Shown piece after piece: positions 10,837-20,378 of a stretch of 64,000 nucleotides of DNA. The stretch spans positions 434,001 to 498,000 of the forward strand of contig NZ_JAPDSH010000001.1 of assembly GCF_029143285.1 (NCBI RefSeq), written 5' to 3'. This stretch comes from Vagococcus proximus. GTDB lineage: Bacteria > Bacillota > Bacilli > Lactobacillales > Vagococcaceae. Position 1 is the first letter of the stretch. The number at the start of each line of letters is the position of its first letter. The position numbers and the translations under genes were made by a program. The notes under the pieces were generated by a model. It did no database searches and had not been told where the DNA came from. It saw only the letters and a program-made list of their open reading frames with translations.

Positions 10837-12189
10837 ATGGAGATAGATAAGATGTTGTTAATAGGCAGACGACTACTATTAAATGAATTACCCTATAGTA
10901 AAGAACAATTGGAGGGAGAAGTGGGAATAACTATTTCACAAACAATGAGTATTGAACATGGCATTTTGACATGTTTGAGATGTGGCAACACGGAACTTGT
11001 GGACTTAGCTTTTACAGACAGTCCGATTAAATATTGTCCTGCTTGCATTATGTTGGGGAGGGTTACGAGTATAGGTGTTTTTTATGGGATCAATAGTGAT
11101 TATTCTATGCAAGGGAGAATAAAAGGGGCACTGACTTGGGACGGAGTGCTTTCAAAAGATCAGAAGAGAGTTTCTGAGAGGATTGTGAAGGCGATAGAGG
11201 ATAGGTCCTCAATTTTAATTCATGCGGTTACAGGGGCAGGGAAAACAGAAATGCTTTTTAAAGGAATAGAATTAGCTTTAGCGAAAGGGTATAGAATTGG
11301 AATTGCATCGCCGAGGGTAGATGTTTGTATTGAATTATTTCCTAGAATAAAAGCAGCTTTTTCTGCTATAGAGGTTTCTCTTTTGTATGGTAAACAAGAT
11401 GAACCGTATTTTTATAGTCAATTGGTGGTGTTGACATGTCATCAGCTTTTCCGTTTTTATAGAGCTTTTGATGTGTTGATTATTGATGAGGTAGATGCCT
11501 TTCCATATTTAAATAATAAGGAGCTAGACTATGCAAGTAACAACGCGCTGAAGGAAAAGGGATCTTTTATTTATCTTAGCGCTACACCACCTAAGATGCT
11601 GCTTACAAAAGTAAAAAAAGGAGAGCTTGAGGGAATAACCTTAGCCAAGCGTTATCATGGTTATGCTTTGCCCGTTCCCGAATTCAAATTTGTGAGAAAT
11701 TGGCAATACAAACTTAAGCAAGGAAAACTAGACAGAACTCTTAAAAGGATACTGTTGCAAAAAGAAAGTAAACAAAGGCAGGTATTAATTTTTTGTCCAA
11801 GCGTTGTGATGTTAAAGAAGTTAGTTCATCTCACAAAACAATTATTTCCAGGTGTTATGCAAGGTTTTTCTTATGCATCAGATGAAGATAGAATTTTAAA
11901 CGTGCAAAAAATGAGAGAAGAAGAGTACAGATGGTTTTTTACAACAACTATTTTAGAGCGAGGTGTAACTTTTCCTTGCATAGATGTCATTGTTGTAGAT
12001 GCAGATCATATCGTGTTTAACACTCATAGTCTTATTCAAATTGCGGGAAGAGCAGGTCGAAGTGGTCAGGACCCATCTGGTGATGTTTATTTTTTAGCGG
12101 AAGGTCGGAGTCGAGCGATGAGTCAGGCAAAAAAAGAAATAAAGAAGATGAATGAGTTGGTTAAACGTGGTGAAAATGAGGTGAGATGA
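10837..12189 (+). CDS. comFA: Late competence helicase ComFA
   Basis: 450 residues. A four-cysteine zinc site (Cys46, Cys49, Cys67, Cys70) precedes a superfamily 2 helicase core: Walker A in VTGAGKTEM (about 130-139), DEVD box at 217-220, SATPP motif III, and motif VI QIAGRAGRSG. ComFA is the cytoplasmic ATPase that drives single-stranded DNA import through ComEC during natural transformation. AGGAGGTG precedes the ATG. comFC overlaps the 3' end by 4 nt, the usual comF operon. I did not find a convincing competence sigma-factor box upstream. Confidence 0.95.
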   Translation: MEIDKMLLIGRRLLLNELPYSKEQLEGEVGITISQTMSIEHGILTCLRCGNTELVDLAFTDSPIKYCPACIMLGRVTSIGVFYGINSDYSMQGRIKGALTWDGVLSKDQKRVSERIVKAIEDRSSILIHAVTGAGKTEMLFKGIELALAKGYRIGIASPRVDVCIELFPRIKAAFSAIEVSLLYGKQDEPYFYSQLVVLTCHQLFRFYRAFDVLIIDEVDAFPYLNNKELDYASNNALKEKGSFIYLSATPPKMLLTKVKKGELEGITLAKRYHGYALPVPEFKFVRNWQYKLKQGKLDRTLKRILLQKESKQRQVLIFCPSVVMLKKLVHLTKQLFPGVMQGFSYASDEDRILNVQKMREEEYRWFFTTTILERGVTFPCIDVIVVDADHIVFNTHSLIQIAGRAGRSGQDPSGDVYFLAEGRSRAMSQAKKEIKKMNELVKRGENEVR

Positions 12190-12878
12190 TGAATTGTATA
12201 ATTTGTGAAAGACGGATTGATGTTAGATTATCACTAGTAGATTTATTTTTATTTAAACCCTTAATTCCAGAAATGATATGTCTAACGTGTAAAAATCAAT
12301 TCGAACGGATTGATAAAAGTAAAAGTTGTCCCAATTGCTCAAAACCGAATGAAGAATCCATTTGTAAAGATTGTTTAGCTTGGGATAAGGCTGATAATCT
12401 TGGTCGTATTCAACATGAGGCTATATTCTCATATAATACAGTCATGCAAGAATGGTTTAAACAGTATAAGTTTATTGGTGATATACGGTTAGCGAAGTGC
12501 TTTCATTCAGATTTTAAAAAACTATTAACTGCATACCATGGGTGGATTATTACAACTATACCGTTAGGGACTCAGCGTTTAAATGAGAGAGGATTTAATC
12601 AAGTGGACGAGTTACTAAATCAAGCTGGAGTCAAAGTTGTTCCGTTATTTATTAAACTTGATACAGCTAATAAAGCACAAAGCGAAAAAAATCGTGATGA
12701 ACGTCTAAAAACTCCCCAATCGTTCGCATTATATTCGAATAGTGAAATAAATTTTAAAACGGCTAAAATAGTAATTGTAGATGATGTGTATACAACTGGT
12801 CGCACGTTAAGGCACGCTTGTTCATTGTTGAGGATGGAAGGAGTTGCTGAGATTAGGACAGTTTCGCTAGCACGGTAA
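12186..12878 (+). CDS. comFC: ComF family protein (phosphoribosyltransferase-like)
   Basis: 230 residues. The N-terminus carries pairs of cysteines (CIICERR, CLTCKNQF, CPNCSK, CKDC) typical of a zinc-ribbon, and the C-terminal half is a type I phosphoribosyltransferase fold with the PRPP loop IVIVDDVYTTGRT (about residues 195-207). It is needed with ComFA for DNA uptake. The start overlaps comFA's TGA (ATG at 12186; the next ATG at 12189 is equally possible). There is no obvious terminator directly after it; the hpf gene has its own promoter downstream. Confidence 0.93.
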   Translation: MMNCIICERRIDVRLSLVDLFLFKPLIPEMICLTCKNQFERIDKSKSCPNCSKPNEESICKDCLAWDKADNLGRIQHEAIFSYNTVMQEWFKQYKFIGDIRLAKCFHSDFKKLLTAYHGWIITTIPLGTQRLNERGFNQVDELLNQAGVKVVPLFIKLDTANKAQSEKNRDERLKTPQSFALYSNSEINFKTAKIVIVDDVYTTGRTLRHACSLLRMEGVAEIRTVSLAR

Positions 12879-12985
12879 TTTAACTGAAATTTAATTTTAG
12901 TATAAATAGGAGCTTGCAAGTGTTGGTAGCGCTATCTTTGTAGATTTTTGATAGAAGTGTTCAACGAGAAGTGAGAGGTTATTAA

Positions 12986-13014
12986 TTGAAATTTAATTTT
13001 TAATTAGTTATAAT
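12986..13014 (+). promoter_or_regulatory. Promoter of hpf
   Basis: TTGAAA (12986-12991), 17-nt spacer, TATAAT (13009-13014): a near-perfect sigma-A promoter 72 nt before the hpf start codon. Confidence 0.75.
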
Positions 13015-13085
13015 AAAGACAAGAAGAAGTTAAGTAATTAAGAAAAACTACTTCTTATAAATGGTAAATGAGAGGGGTAATTGTT

Positions 13086-13649
13086 ATGCTAAAATTCAAT
13101 ATTCGTGGAGAAAATATCGAGGTAACAGATGCTATTAGAGACTATGTTGAGAAAAAAGTATCTAAATTAGAACGTTATTTTGATAAAGAAAAAACGATTG
13201 ATGCAACAGCTCATGTGAATTTAAAAGTTTACTCAGATAAAAATGCAAAAGTGGAGGTTACGATTCCTTTACCATACATAGTACTAAGAGCGGAAGAAAC
13301 GTCTCATGATTTATATGCAAGTATTGATCTTGTAGTTGATAAATTAGAAAGACAAATCAGAAAATTCAAAACGCGTATTAATCGCAAACAAAGAGAAGGC
13401 AATATCGATACTCAAATGGCGGCTGTCTTCCTAAATAACCAAGGCGACGAAAAAGAAGAGAAAGAGCCTGAACTTGAAATTGTAAGAACAAAACGCTTAT
13501 CACTTAAACCAATGGATAGTGAAGAAGCGGTTCTACAAATGAACATGCTTGGTCATAATTTCTTTATCTTTGAGGATTCAGAAACAAATGGAACAAGTAT
13601 CGTTTATAAACGTAAAGATGGTAAATATGGATTAATTGAAACAAATTAA
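13086..13649 (+). CDS. hpf: Long-form ribosome hibernation promoting factor
   Basis: 188 residues. The N-terminal S30AE/HPF domain (about 1-100, FNIRGENIEVTDAIRDYVEKKVSKLERYF) occupies the decoding and mRNA channel of idle ribosomes; the C-terminal domain (about 130-188, with VRTKRLSLKPMDSEEAVLQMNMLGHNFFIF) dimerises 70S particles into 100S. The start is ATG at 13086, with AGAGGGG 8 nt upstream; the frame can be extended to 13068 but that would include the ribosome-binding site. Own promoter and terminator, so monocistronic and probably stationary-phase expressed. Confidence 0.95.
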   Translation: MLKFNIRGENIEVTDAIRDYVEKKVSKLERYFDKEKTIDATAHVNLKVYSDKNAKVEVTIPLPYIVLRAEETSHDLYASIDLVVDKLERQIRKFKTRINRKQREGNIDTQMAAVFLNNQGDEKEEKEPELEIVRTKRLSLKPMDSEEAVLQMNMLGHNFFIFEDSETNGTSIVYKRKDGKYGLIETN

Positions 13650-13650
13650 A

Positions 13651-13686
13651 ATAAAAAACCTTGACCATGGTCAAGGTTTTTTATTT
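13651..13686. terminator. Bidirectional terminator after hpf
   Basis: A perfect 18-nt palindrome CCTTGACCATGGTCAAGG sits between A6 and T6 runs and serves hpf (+) and the convergent hydrolase gene (-), whose stop codon lies in it. Confidence 0.88.
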
Positions 13687-14514
13687 TGTTAGAAACGTTG
13701 CGACCTCTGTGACAAGTGAGGTGTTCTCTGGTGATATGAGTTCACCATGGGATGCTTTGATTGTTTTTTCTTGGTACAAACTCACAGTTGGTTTAAAAAT
13801 GATACGGGAGCCAAAAGCACTACTTATGGGGACCGTTCCATCTGATAAGGTTCCTTGCTGATTATCGCCAGCGATTGATAAAACTTTTAAGGTATGTGGA
13901 ATACCATCTGTTGCATCAGAGAATTGTTTGAAGTAGGAGTCTGATTTTGTTGTAAGATCGTCTAGTGTTTCGTTAGTGATAGGATCAAGATCATTGAATG
14001 GTGAACCTAGTAAAGCGAGGTGTGTTATATCTTTTTTATGTTTTTTGGAGAGCGGAGACTCAATGTAGTAGGAACCGGCAAGGCCACCGTTAGAAAAGCC
14101 AACAAGTTTATATGATTTGAAATGATAGGTTTTATCTAAAGAGTCGATGACTGTTGCTAGACCTACAGCCCAATTTTGAATGGAAGCTTCTGGCTCTTCA
14201 TAGCCAATAAATACACATGGATATTGTGGTTCTCGTCCAAAATCAGATAAATACTCAAGTGTCCCGTCTTTTTTTACTTTTATTTTTAAAATATCATCTG
14301 AGGTCATTTTTTTATTTAACTGTTGTGCAAATGGAATCATGTTTGTTTCATTACCGCCGCTACCGTGTATAAAGATTACAGGGGAAGTATCGTTTAAAAC
14401 GTTTGGAGCAGGGTGAAAAACTTGCTGTTGCTTATTTATTACTGAAAGATAACTTATTCCGCTAAATACAAGAACAAGAAGGAGTAGCACTAGTAATCTA
14501 TTTGGATTTTTTAT
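13681..14514 (-). CDS. Alpha/beta hydrolase, DUF915 family, probable AUA start
   Basis: Exported or membrane-anchored hydrolase of the DUF915 group common in lactobacilli and enterococci: HGSGGN oxyanion region, nucleophile elbow VGFSNGG, Asp near GDNQQG and His in ASHGEL. A GTG at 14490 gives 269 residues, but it lacks a ribosome-binding site and leaves the signal segment without its basic N-region. Extending eight codons to ATA at 14512-14514 gives (M)KNPNRLLVLLLLVLVFSG, a textbook signal anchor, with AGGGGG 8 nt upstream and an in-frame TAG just before. No ATG, GTG or TTG is available there. I annotate the ATA start (277 residues). A single-base error ATG to ATA is the main alternative. 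Confidence 0.75.
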   Translation of the reverse strand: MKNPNRLLVLLLLVLVFSGISYLSVINKQQQVFHPAPNVLNDTSPVIFIHGSGGNETNMIPFAQQLNKKMTSDDILKIKVKKDGTLEYLSDFGREPQYPCVFIGYEEPEASIQNWAVGLATVIDSLDKTYHFKSYKLVGFSNGGLAGSYYIESPLSKKHKKDITHLALLGSPFNDLDPITNETLDDLTTKSDSYFKQFSDATDGIPHTLKVLSIAGDNQQGTLSDGTVPISSAFGSRIIFKPTVSLYQEKTIKASHGELISPENTSLVTEVATFLTK

Positions 14515-14640
14515 ATATAACGCCCCCTATTTCATTCATTTTTTTTTTTTTTGATAATTTAATTATACATTTATTTAAAAAAATATAAATATTTAATTAA
14601 AACTAATTGTACAATGTGGTATTGTATTAGAGTAAAACTA

Positions 14641-14669
14641 TTTCAATTTCATTCCAAAAATGCTAAAAT
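14641..14669 (+). promoter_or_regulatory. Possible secA promoter
   Basis: TTTCAA at 14641-14646 and TAAAAT at 14664-14669 with a 17-nt spacer, about 100 nt before secA. Similarity to consensus is moderate. The rest of 14515-14767 is AT-rich with nothing else I can name. Confidence 0.4.
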
Positions 14670-14767
14670 AATAGAGATGGATTGATAAATTATTAAATTG
14701 TTTATAAACTAAAAAATAAGAACAGATAGAATCGTATTGATTCTTTTATTATGAAAGGAACGACAGA

Positions 14768-17296
14768 ATGGCTAATTTTCTTAAAAAGATAATTGAAAGT
14801 GACAAAAAAGAAATTAAACGCTTAGAAAAGCTTGCAGATAAAGTTTTTATACATGATGAAGCTATGTCAAAATTAAGCGATGATGAATTAAAAGGTAAAA
14901 CAGAGGAATTCAAAGGGCGTCTACAAAAAGGTGAAACGTTAGATGATTTATTACCAGAAGCATTTGCTGTAGTTCGTGAAGGAGCTAAGCGTGTACTAGG
15001 CCTACACCCTTATAAAGTTCAAGTTATGGGTGGTATCGTTCTTCATGAAGGTAATATTCCAGAGATGAAGACCGGTGAAGGTAAAACGTTAACAGCTACA
15101 ATGCCAGTATACCTAAATGCTTTATCAGGAGAAGGCGTGCACGTTGTTACAGTAAATGAGTACTTATCTACTCGTGATGCTAGTGAAATGGGTGAGTTAT
15201 ATAATTTCTTAGGTCTGACAGTTGGACTTAACTTAAATGAAAAATCATCTGAAGAAAAACGTTTAGCTTATGCTTGTGATATTACTTATAGTACAAATAG
15301 TGAGTTAGGCTTTGATTATTTACGTGATAATATGGTTGTTTACCGTGAAGATATGGTACAACGTCCATTAAACCATGCTATTGTCGATGAGGTTGATTCA
15401 ATCTTAATCGATGAAGCCCGTACACCACTTATTATTTCTGGTGGAGCAGAAAAATCAACAGCTTTATATTCTAGAGCAGATAATTTTGTAAAACGTTTAG
15501 AAAATGAAGTGGATTATAAAATTGATGTTCAATCTAAAACGATTGCTTTTACAGAAGAAGGTATTTCAAAGGCTGAAGAAAATTTTGGTGTCGAAAACTT
15601 ATATGACATTGAAAATACGGCGTTAACACATTACCTAGATAATTCATTACGCGCAAACTATATCATGCTGTTAGACATTGATTATGTTGTCCAAGATGGT
15701 AAAGTAATGATCGTTGATCAATTTACTGGTCGTATTATGGATGGTCGTCGTTATTCTGATGGCCTTCATCAAGCTATCGAATCTAAAGAGGGCGTTGAAA
15801 TTGAAGATGAAACAAAAACTATGGCTAACGTTACGTACCAAAATTTCTTTAGAATGTATAAAAAATTATCAGGTATGACTGGTACGGCTAAAACAGAAGA
15901 AGAAGAATTCCGTGAGATTTATAACATGGAAGTGTTCCAAATTCCTACAAACCGTCCCATCGCTCGTGATGACAGGTCAGATTTACTATATCCAACTCTT
16001 GGAAGTAAATTTAAAGCGGTAGTTCAAGATATTAAAGAACGTCACGCAGCCGGACAACCGGTTCTAGTTGGTACGGTTGCCGTTGAAACTTCAGAATTAA
16101 TATCTGATTTATTAAATAAAGAAGGCGTTCCTCATGAAGTTTTAAATGCGAAAAATCATTTTAAAGAAGCTGAAATCATTTTAAATGCTGGCCAAAAAGG
16201 AGCGGTAACAATCGCAACAAATATGGCTGGTCGTGGTACAGATATTAAATTAGGCTTAGGTGTTAAAGAATTAGGTGGACTAGCAGTTATTGGTACTGAA
16301 CGTCACGAATCTCGCCGTATTGATAATCAGTTACGTGGTCGTGCTGGACGTCAAGGTGACCCAGGTGTTACTCAATTCTACTTATCTTTAGAAGATGATT
16401 TAATGAAACGTTTCGGTTCTGATAAAGTTAAAGCAATGTTAGACCGTTTCAAGATTGCAGAAGAAGATGCAGTTATCCAAAGTAAAATGTTATCTAAACA
16501 AGTTGAAGCAGCACAAAAACGTGTTGAGGGTAATAACTACGATACACGTAAAAACGTCTTGCAATATGATGATGTAATGCGTGAGCAACGTGAAATTATT
16601 TATGCACAACGTAATGAAGTTATCATGTCTGATGAGTCGTTAACACCTGTTGTTATGGGCATGGTTGAACGTACGATTAAGCAAGTTGTTGTAGACCATA
16701 CAACAGCTCCAGAGAAAAAAGATTGGAACTTGCAAGGTATCGTTGATTTTGCTGGCGCATGCTTAATTCATGAAGATGATATTACATTAGCTGATATTGA
16801 AGGTAAGACACCAGAGGAAATGACAGACTACCTAGTTTCTAAGGCTAAGGAAGTATTTGAAACAAAAGCTGATCAGTTACAAAGTGAAGAACAATTACTT
16901 GAATTCCAAAAAGTAGTTATTTTACGCGTAGTAGATATGAAGTGGACAGATCACATTGATGCTATGGATCAATTACGTGAGTCAATTGGTTTACGAGCTT
17001 ATGGGCAAAATAATCCGCTTGTTGAATATCAACAAGAAGGTTATAGAATGTTTAATGAAATGGTTGGTTCAATTGAGTATGATGTTACTCGTTTGTTCAT
17101 GAAATCAGAAATTAGACAAAATGTTCAACGTGAGCAAGTAGCGCAAGCTGAAGTGACTAAACCTTCATTGGATGAAGGTCGAGTGGATTCAGACTCTCGC
17201 AAAAAACCTCGTCAAGTTGAAAATGTAGGACGTAATGATTTATGTCCATGTGGTAGTGGCAAGAAATTTAAGAACTGTCACGGTAAAGAGATGTAA
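14768..17296 (+). CDS. secA: Preprotein translocase ATPase SecA
   Basis: 842 residues, full length. Walker [10 protein letters not shown] is near residue 100, [15 protein letters not shown] near 210, the [10 protein letters not shown] and [10 protein letters not shown] helicase motifs follow in NBD2, then the helical scaffold. The C-terminus ends in the zinc-binding [14 protein letters not shown] motif used for SecB/ribosome and lipid contacts. SecA drives unfolded preproteins through SecYEG. ATG with GAAAGGA upstream. It heads a secA-prfB-ftsE-ftsX gene cluster, but a hairpin terminator separates it from prfB. Confidence 0.98.
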   Translation: MANFLKKIIESDKKEIKRLEKLADKVFIHDEAMSKLSDDELKGKTEEFKGRLQKGETLDDLLPEAFAVVREGAKRVLGLHPYKVQVMGGIVLHEGNIPEMKTGEGKTLTATMPVYLNALSGEGVHVVTVNEYLSTRDASEMGELYNFLGLTVGLNLNEKSSEEKRLAYACDITYSTNSELGFDYLRDNMVVYREDMVQRPLNHAIVDEVDSILIDEARTPLIISGGAEKSTALYSRADNFVKRLENEVDYKIDVQSKTIAFTEEGISKAEENFGVENLYDIENTALTHYLDNSLRANYIMLLDIDYVVQDGKVMIVDQFTGRIMDGRRYSDGLHQAIESKEGVEIEDETKTMANVTYQNFFRMYKKLSGMTGTAKTEEEEFREIYNMEVFQIPTNRPIARDDRSDLLYPTLGSKFKAVVQDIKERHAAGQPVLVGTVAVETSELISDLLNKEGVPHEVLNAKNHFKEAEIILNAGQKGAVTIATNMAGRGTDIKLGLGVKELGGLAVIGTERHESRRIDNQLRGRAGRQGDPGVTQFYLSLEDDLMKRFGSDKVKAMLDRFKIAEEDAVIQSKMLSKQVEAAQKRVEGNNYDTRKNVLQYDDVMREQREIIYAQRNEVIMSDESLTPVVMGMVERTIKQVVVDHTTAPEKKDWNLQGIVDFAGACLIHEDDITLADIEGKTPEEMTDYLVSKAKEVFETKADQLQSEEQLLEFQKVVILRVVDMKWTDHIDAMDQLRESIGLRAYGQNNPLVEYQQEGYRMFNEMVGSIEYDVTRLFMKSEIRQNVQREQVAQAEVTKPSLDEGRVDSDSRKKPRQVENVGRNDLCPCGSGKKFKNCHGKEM

Positions 17297-17301
17297 TATG
17301 A

Positions 17302-17341
17302 CAGTGCGGTTTGGATAATCCAAGCCGCATTGCTTTTTTTT
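17302..17341 (+). terminator. Terminator between secA and prfB, abutting the prfB Shine-Dalgarno
   Basis: A 14-bp stem (CAGTGCGGTTTGGA / TCCAAGCCGCATTG, two G-U pairs, loop TAA) is followed by a run of eight T that runs directly into the AAAGGAG of prfB (17342-17348). Readthrough would be needed for secA-prfB co-transcription, as I see no clear promoter in between. Confidence 0.8.
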
Positions 17342-17356
17342 AAAGGAGATGACAGC

Positions 17357-18455
17357 GTGGAAATTAGTGAAATCAAAAAAGAACTAGAATCTGCTCAAAG
17401 CAAATTGCTCGAATTTGGGAGGTCCCTTTGACTTAGATGAGTTAGAACAGACTCTTGCTGTTTTAGATAACAAAATGTCTGAACCAGGTTTTTGGGATGA
17501 TAATAATTCAGCACAAAAAGTAATTGATGAGAGTAATGCTTTAAAAGCTAAATATGAATTGTATAAAAAGTTGGAAGAAGAGTATGACGAGTTGATGGTA
17601 TTTCTTGAAATGCTTGGTGAGGAAGATGATGTAGAGTTTGAAAAAGAGTTAACTGACCGACTAACATTATTCTTAAATCAATTATCTCAGTATGAATTAA
17701 CACAACTTTTAAATGGACCATACGATAGTCATAATGCTATTCTGGAGTTACATCCGGGCGCAGGCGGAACTGAATCGCAAGATTGGGGAGATATGTTACT
17801 CCGAATGTACACAAGGTGGGCGAATGCTCATGATTTTAAGGTGGAATATATCGACTATCAAGCGGGTGATGATGCCGGAATAAAAAGTGTTACATTATTA
17901 ATCAAAGGTTTAAATGCGTATGGGTATTTAAAAGCTGAAAAGGGTGTCCATCGATTAGTAAGAATTTCACCGTTTGATTCGCAAAGTAGAAGACATACTT
18001 CTTTTTGTTCGGTTGATGTCATGCCAGAACTTAATAATGAAATAGAAATAGAAATTAACCCTGATGATATTAAAATGGATACATTCAGAGCAAGTGGGGC
18101 AGGTGGTCAGCATGTTAATAAAACCGATTCTGCTGTTCGATTGACCCATATTCCAACGGGATTTGTTGTTTCAAGCCAAGCTCAGCGTTCTCAATTGAAG
18201 AATAGAGAGCAGGCATTGGGCATGTTAAAAGTTAAGCTACATCAATTAGAACTTGAAAAACAAGAAAAAGAAGCAGCGGCTATCAAAGGAGAACAAATGG
18301 AAATTGGTTGGGGATCACAAATCAGATCTTACGTTTTTCACCCGTATTCTATGGTTAAAGATCATAGAACCAATTTCGAAGTTGGGAATACTCAGTCTGT
18401 TATGGATGGAGATTTGGACGACTTTATAGACGCTTTCTTACGATTAAGTTTATAA
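17357..18455 (+). CDS. prfB: Peptide chain release factor 2, programmed +1 frameshift
   Basis: The gene starts at GTG 17357 (AAAGGAG 8 nt upstream) and reads 24 codons to an in-frame TGA at 17429-17431. After a +1 shift it continues at 17430 to 18455, giving 365 residues. The joined protein has the stop-codon reading tripeptide SPF at 204-206 and the peptidyl-tRNA hydrolysis motif GGQ at 249-251, one residue short of the E. coli positions. RF2 terminates at UGA and UAA; because the internal stop is UGA, low RF2 favours the shift, an autoregulatory loop known from many bacteria. This is a normal gene, not a pseudogene. Confidence 0.97.
17417..17431 (+). other. prfB programmed frameshift site
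   Basis: An internal Shine-Dalgarno-like GGGAGG (17417-17422), 3-nt spacer TCC, slippery CTT (17426-17428) and TGA followed by C: all the elements of the classic prfB +1 shift signal, at the canonical spacing. Confidence 0.97.
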
Positions 18456-18514
18456 TGCGTGATATATTTGAAATAAACTTGTAATTAAAAGTAAGATGAA
18501 TTACAATATTCAAG

Positions 18515-18523
18515 TGCTATAAT
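18515..18523 (+). promoter_or_regulatory. Extended -10 promoter of ftsEX
   Basis: TGCTATAAT is a perfect extended -10 element about 70 nt before ftsE. A good -35 is not seen (GATGAA at 17 nt spacing), consistent with an extended -10 promoter. Confidence 0.55.
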
Positions 18524-18593
18524 AGTGACAGTCTTAAAAAGATAAAACTAGTTATTTTTCAAAAAACAACTATTGTAAGATAGGGGAATGTAA

Positions 18594-19280
18594 ATGATTG
18601 AAATGATTGATGTTACGAAAAAATATTCTAATGGTACAACAGCCCTTAGAAATGTTTCGATTAATATCGGACAAGGCGATTTTGTTTATGTTGTAGGGCC
18701 CAGTGGGGCTGGTAAATCAACATTTATTCGTCTTTTATACCGTGAGGAAAAAGCAACAAAAGGTAGTTTAACAGTATGTGATCATGATTTAATGCAAATT
18801 AAAGATAAACAAGTACCATACTTAAGACGTGATGTTGGGATTGTATTCCAAGATTATAAATTATTACCTAAGAAAACAGTGTATGAGAATGTAGCTTACG
18901 CTATGCAAGTAATTGGTAAAAAACCAAGAGAAATCAAAAAACGTGTATTAGAAGTTTTAGATTTAGTTGGATTGCGTCATAAAGTGCGTATGTTCCCAAG
19001 TGAATTATCTGGTGGGGAGCAACAACGTGTTGCGATTGCTCGTGCAATCGTAAATACACCAAAAGTTCTAATAGCTGATGAACCCACAGGGAATTTAGAT
19101 CCTGAAAATTCTTGGGAAATTATGAAACTTTTAGAAAAAATTAATTTACAAGGAACAACTGTTTTAATGGCAACACACAATAGTACAATCGTAAATACGA
19201 TTCGTCACCGTGTATTAGCTATTGAAAATGGTCGTATTATTCGCGACCAACGTGAGGGGGAATACGGTTACGATGATTAG
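18594..19280 (+). CDS. ftsE: Cell division ATP-binding protein FtsE
   Basis: 228 residues. Walker A GPSGAGKST (about 36-44), Q-loop in VFQDYKLL, signature LSGGEQQRV, Walker B VLIADEPTGNLD and switch His in ATHN. FtsE with FtsX forms an ABC-type complex that does not transport but activates peptidoglycan hydrolases (PcsB/CwlO type) at the septum or side wall. AGGGGA precedes the ATG. ftsX overlaps the end by 8 nt. Confidence 0.97.
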   Translation: MIEMIDVTKKYSNGTTALRNVSINIGQGDFVYVVGPSGAGKSTFIRLLYREEKATKGSLTVCDHDLMQIKDKQVPYLRRDVGIVFQDYKLLPKKTVYENVAYAMQVIGKKPREIKKRVLEVLDLVGLRHKVRMFPSELSGGEQQRVAIARAIVNTPKVLIADEPTGNLDPENSWEIMKLLEKINLQGTTVLMATHNSTIVNTIRHRVLAIENGRIIRDQREGEYGYDD

Positions 19281-20157
19281 AACATTTTTCCGTCATATTG
19301 GCGAAAGTTTAAAAAGTTTAAAACGTAATGGATGGATGACTTTAGCATCAGTTAGTGCGGTTACCGTTACATTAGTTTTAGTAGGGATTTTCTTATCAAT
19401 TATCTTTAATGTAACGAAATTAGCTAAAGATATTGAACGTACTGTAGATGTCTCAGTATTCGTTGAGATTGGAACAGAGAAGAAAGAATTGGATAATTTA
19501 GAAAAAGAGCTTAAAAAGCTACCAGAAGTGAAAGAAGTTAAGTTCTCAAGTAAAAAAGAACAATACGAAAAATTAGTTGAAGATATGGGAAATAGCTGGA
19601 AATTATTCTCTAAAGATGAAAATCCATTATATGATGTATTTATTGTCAATGCATCAACACCTGAAGCTACTAAAGAGGTTCAAAAGTCAGCAACTAAACT
19701 TAAGAATGTCTATAAAGCCGATTATGGTGGACTATCTTCTGATAAGATTTTCAAAATATCTAAAGCAGTGCGCAAGTGGGGAATCATTGCAACGGCCGTC
19801 TTATTATTTATAGCGGTATTCTTGATTTCAAACACAATTCGTATTACTATCATTTCACGAAAGCGCGAAATTCAGATCATGCGACTTGTTGGAGCTAAAA
19901 ATAGCTTTATCCGTTGGCCATTCTTTTTAGAGGGGGCTTGGATTGGTATTTTAGGTAGTATTGTACCAATTATTATTATGACTTTAGGTTATATGCAAGC
20001 GTACTTTTATGTGAATCGTGGATTAGTAACATCAGGTTATTCATTAATTAAACCAGATGCTCTTATTCCGCAGATTAATATACTAATGTTAGTAGTTGGG
20101 ATATTGATTGGTTCTGTAGGGTCAATTTTATCGATGAGACGTTTCTTAAAAATATAA
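19273..20157 (+). CDS. ftsX: Cell division membrane protein FtsX
   Basis: 294 residues. The cytoplasmic N-terminus (MIRTFFRHIGESLKSLKRNGWM) is followed by TM1 (about 25-48), an extracellular domain (about 50-165) and three further TM segments, the usual four-helix FtsX topology. The ATG at 19273 lies inside the end of ftsE; AGGGGG is about 12 nt upstream, a longer gap than normal but no nearer site exists. No hydrolase partner gene (PcsB or CwlO type) is next to it; a terminator follows directly. Confidence 0.95.
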   Translation: MIRTFFRHIGESLKSLKRNGWMTLASVSAVTVTLVLVGIFLSIIFNVTKLAKDIERTVDVSVFVEIGTEKKELDNLEKELKKLPEVKEVKFSSKKEQYEKLVEDMGNSWKLFSKDENPLYDVFIVNASTPEATKEVQKSATKLKNVYKADYGGLSSDKIFKISKAVRKWGIIATAVLLFIAVFLISNTIRITIISRKREIQIMRLVGAKNSFIRWPFFLEGAWIGILGSIVPIIIMTLGYMQAYFYVNRGLVTSGYSLIKPDALIPQINILMLVVGILIGSVGSILSMRRFLKI

Positions 20158-20161
20158 AAAT

Positions 20162-20196
20162 AAAGACCGCATATATGATATGTGGTCTTTTTTTTT
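20162..20196 (+). terminator. Terminator of ftsEX
   Basis: A 13-bp stem (AAAGACCGCATAT / ATATGTGGTCTTT, one G-U pair, loop ATG) with a run of T just after the ftsX stop. Confidence 0.88.
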
Positions 20197-20198
20197 AT

Positions 20199-20372
20199 AA
20201 AAAAACAGTTGGTCACAAGACCAACTGTAAGGGGATGAATCAACCATAGAGAGGACGATTGGGGAATAACCCTCTCTATGACATAATTCTTTGAAAAGTT
20301 ATTCTAGCATAAACGGTCAGACTTTGGGGAAGTAACAACTGCCCTTGCTCAGAAAAACACCAAAGATGATTC
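20199..20372 (-). ncRNA. Candidate structured small RNA, about 174 nt
   Basis: The interval has no open frame of note on either strand but carries the parts of a complete minus-strand RNA gene: a near-consensus promoter (20379-20408), predicted start near 20371-20373, and at the other end a perfect terminator hairpin ACAGTTGGTC / GACCAACTGT (20205-20228) followed by U7. The first bases GAATCA (20372-20367) pair with UGAUUC (20242-20237), closing a domain that contains a perfect 10-bp hairpin CATAGAGAGG / CCTCTCTATG (20245-20280) and a possible CTTTGG / CCAAAG helix (20365-20321 region). It is not a tmRNA, SRP or RNase P RNA by sequence. A 6S-like RNA is possible but the fold is not the expected rod. 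Confidence 0.6.
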
Positions 20373-20378
20373 GTTTAA

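Noticed and set aside
12884-13002. Repeated GAAATTTAATTTTA sequence upstream of hpf
   Set aside because: Two AT-rich copies about 100 nt apart; the second is simply part of the hpf promoter spacer. Too simple to count as a repeat element.
17357-17431. prfB as a frameshifted pseudogene
   Set aside because: All elements of the known programmed frameshift are present and the downstream frame is intact with SPF and GGQ motifs.
20199-20372. tmRNA, SRP RNA or RNase P RNA
   Set aside because: No tRNA-like CCA end or tag frame, no SRP GGTCAGG-type core, and too short for RNase P.
20199-20372. Firm naming as 6S RNA
   Set aside because: The predicted helices form several separate hairpins instead of a long rod with a central bubble; not enough evidence to name it.
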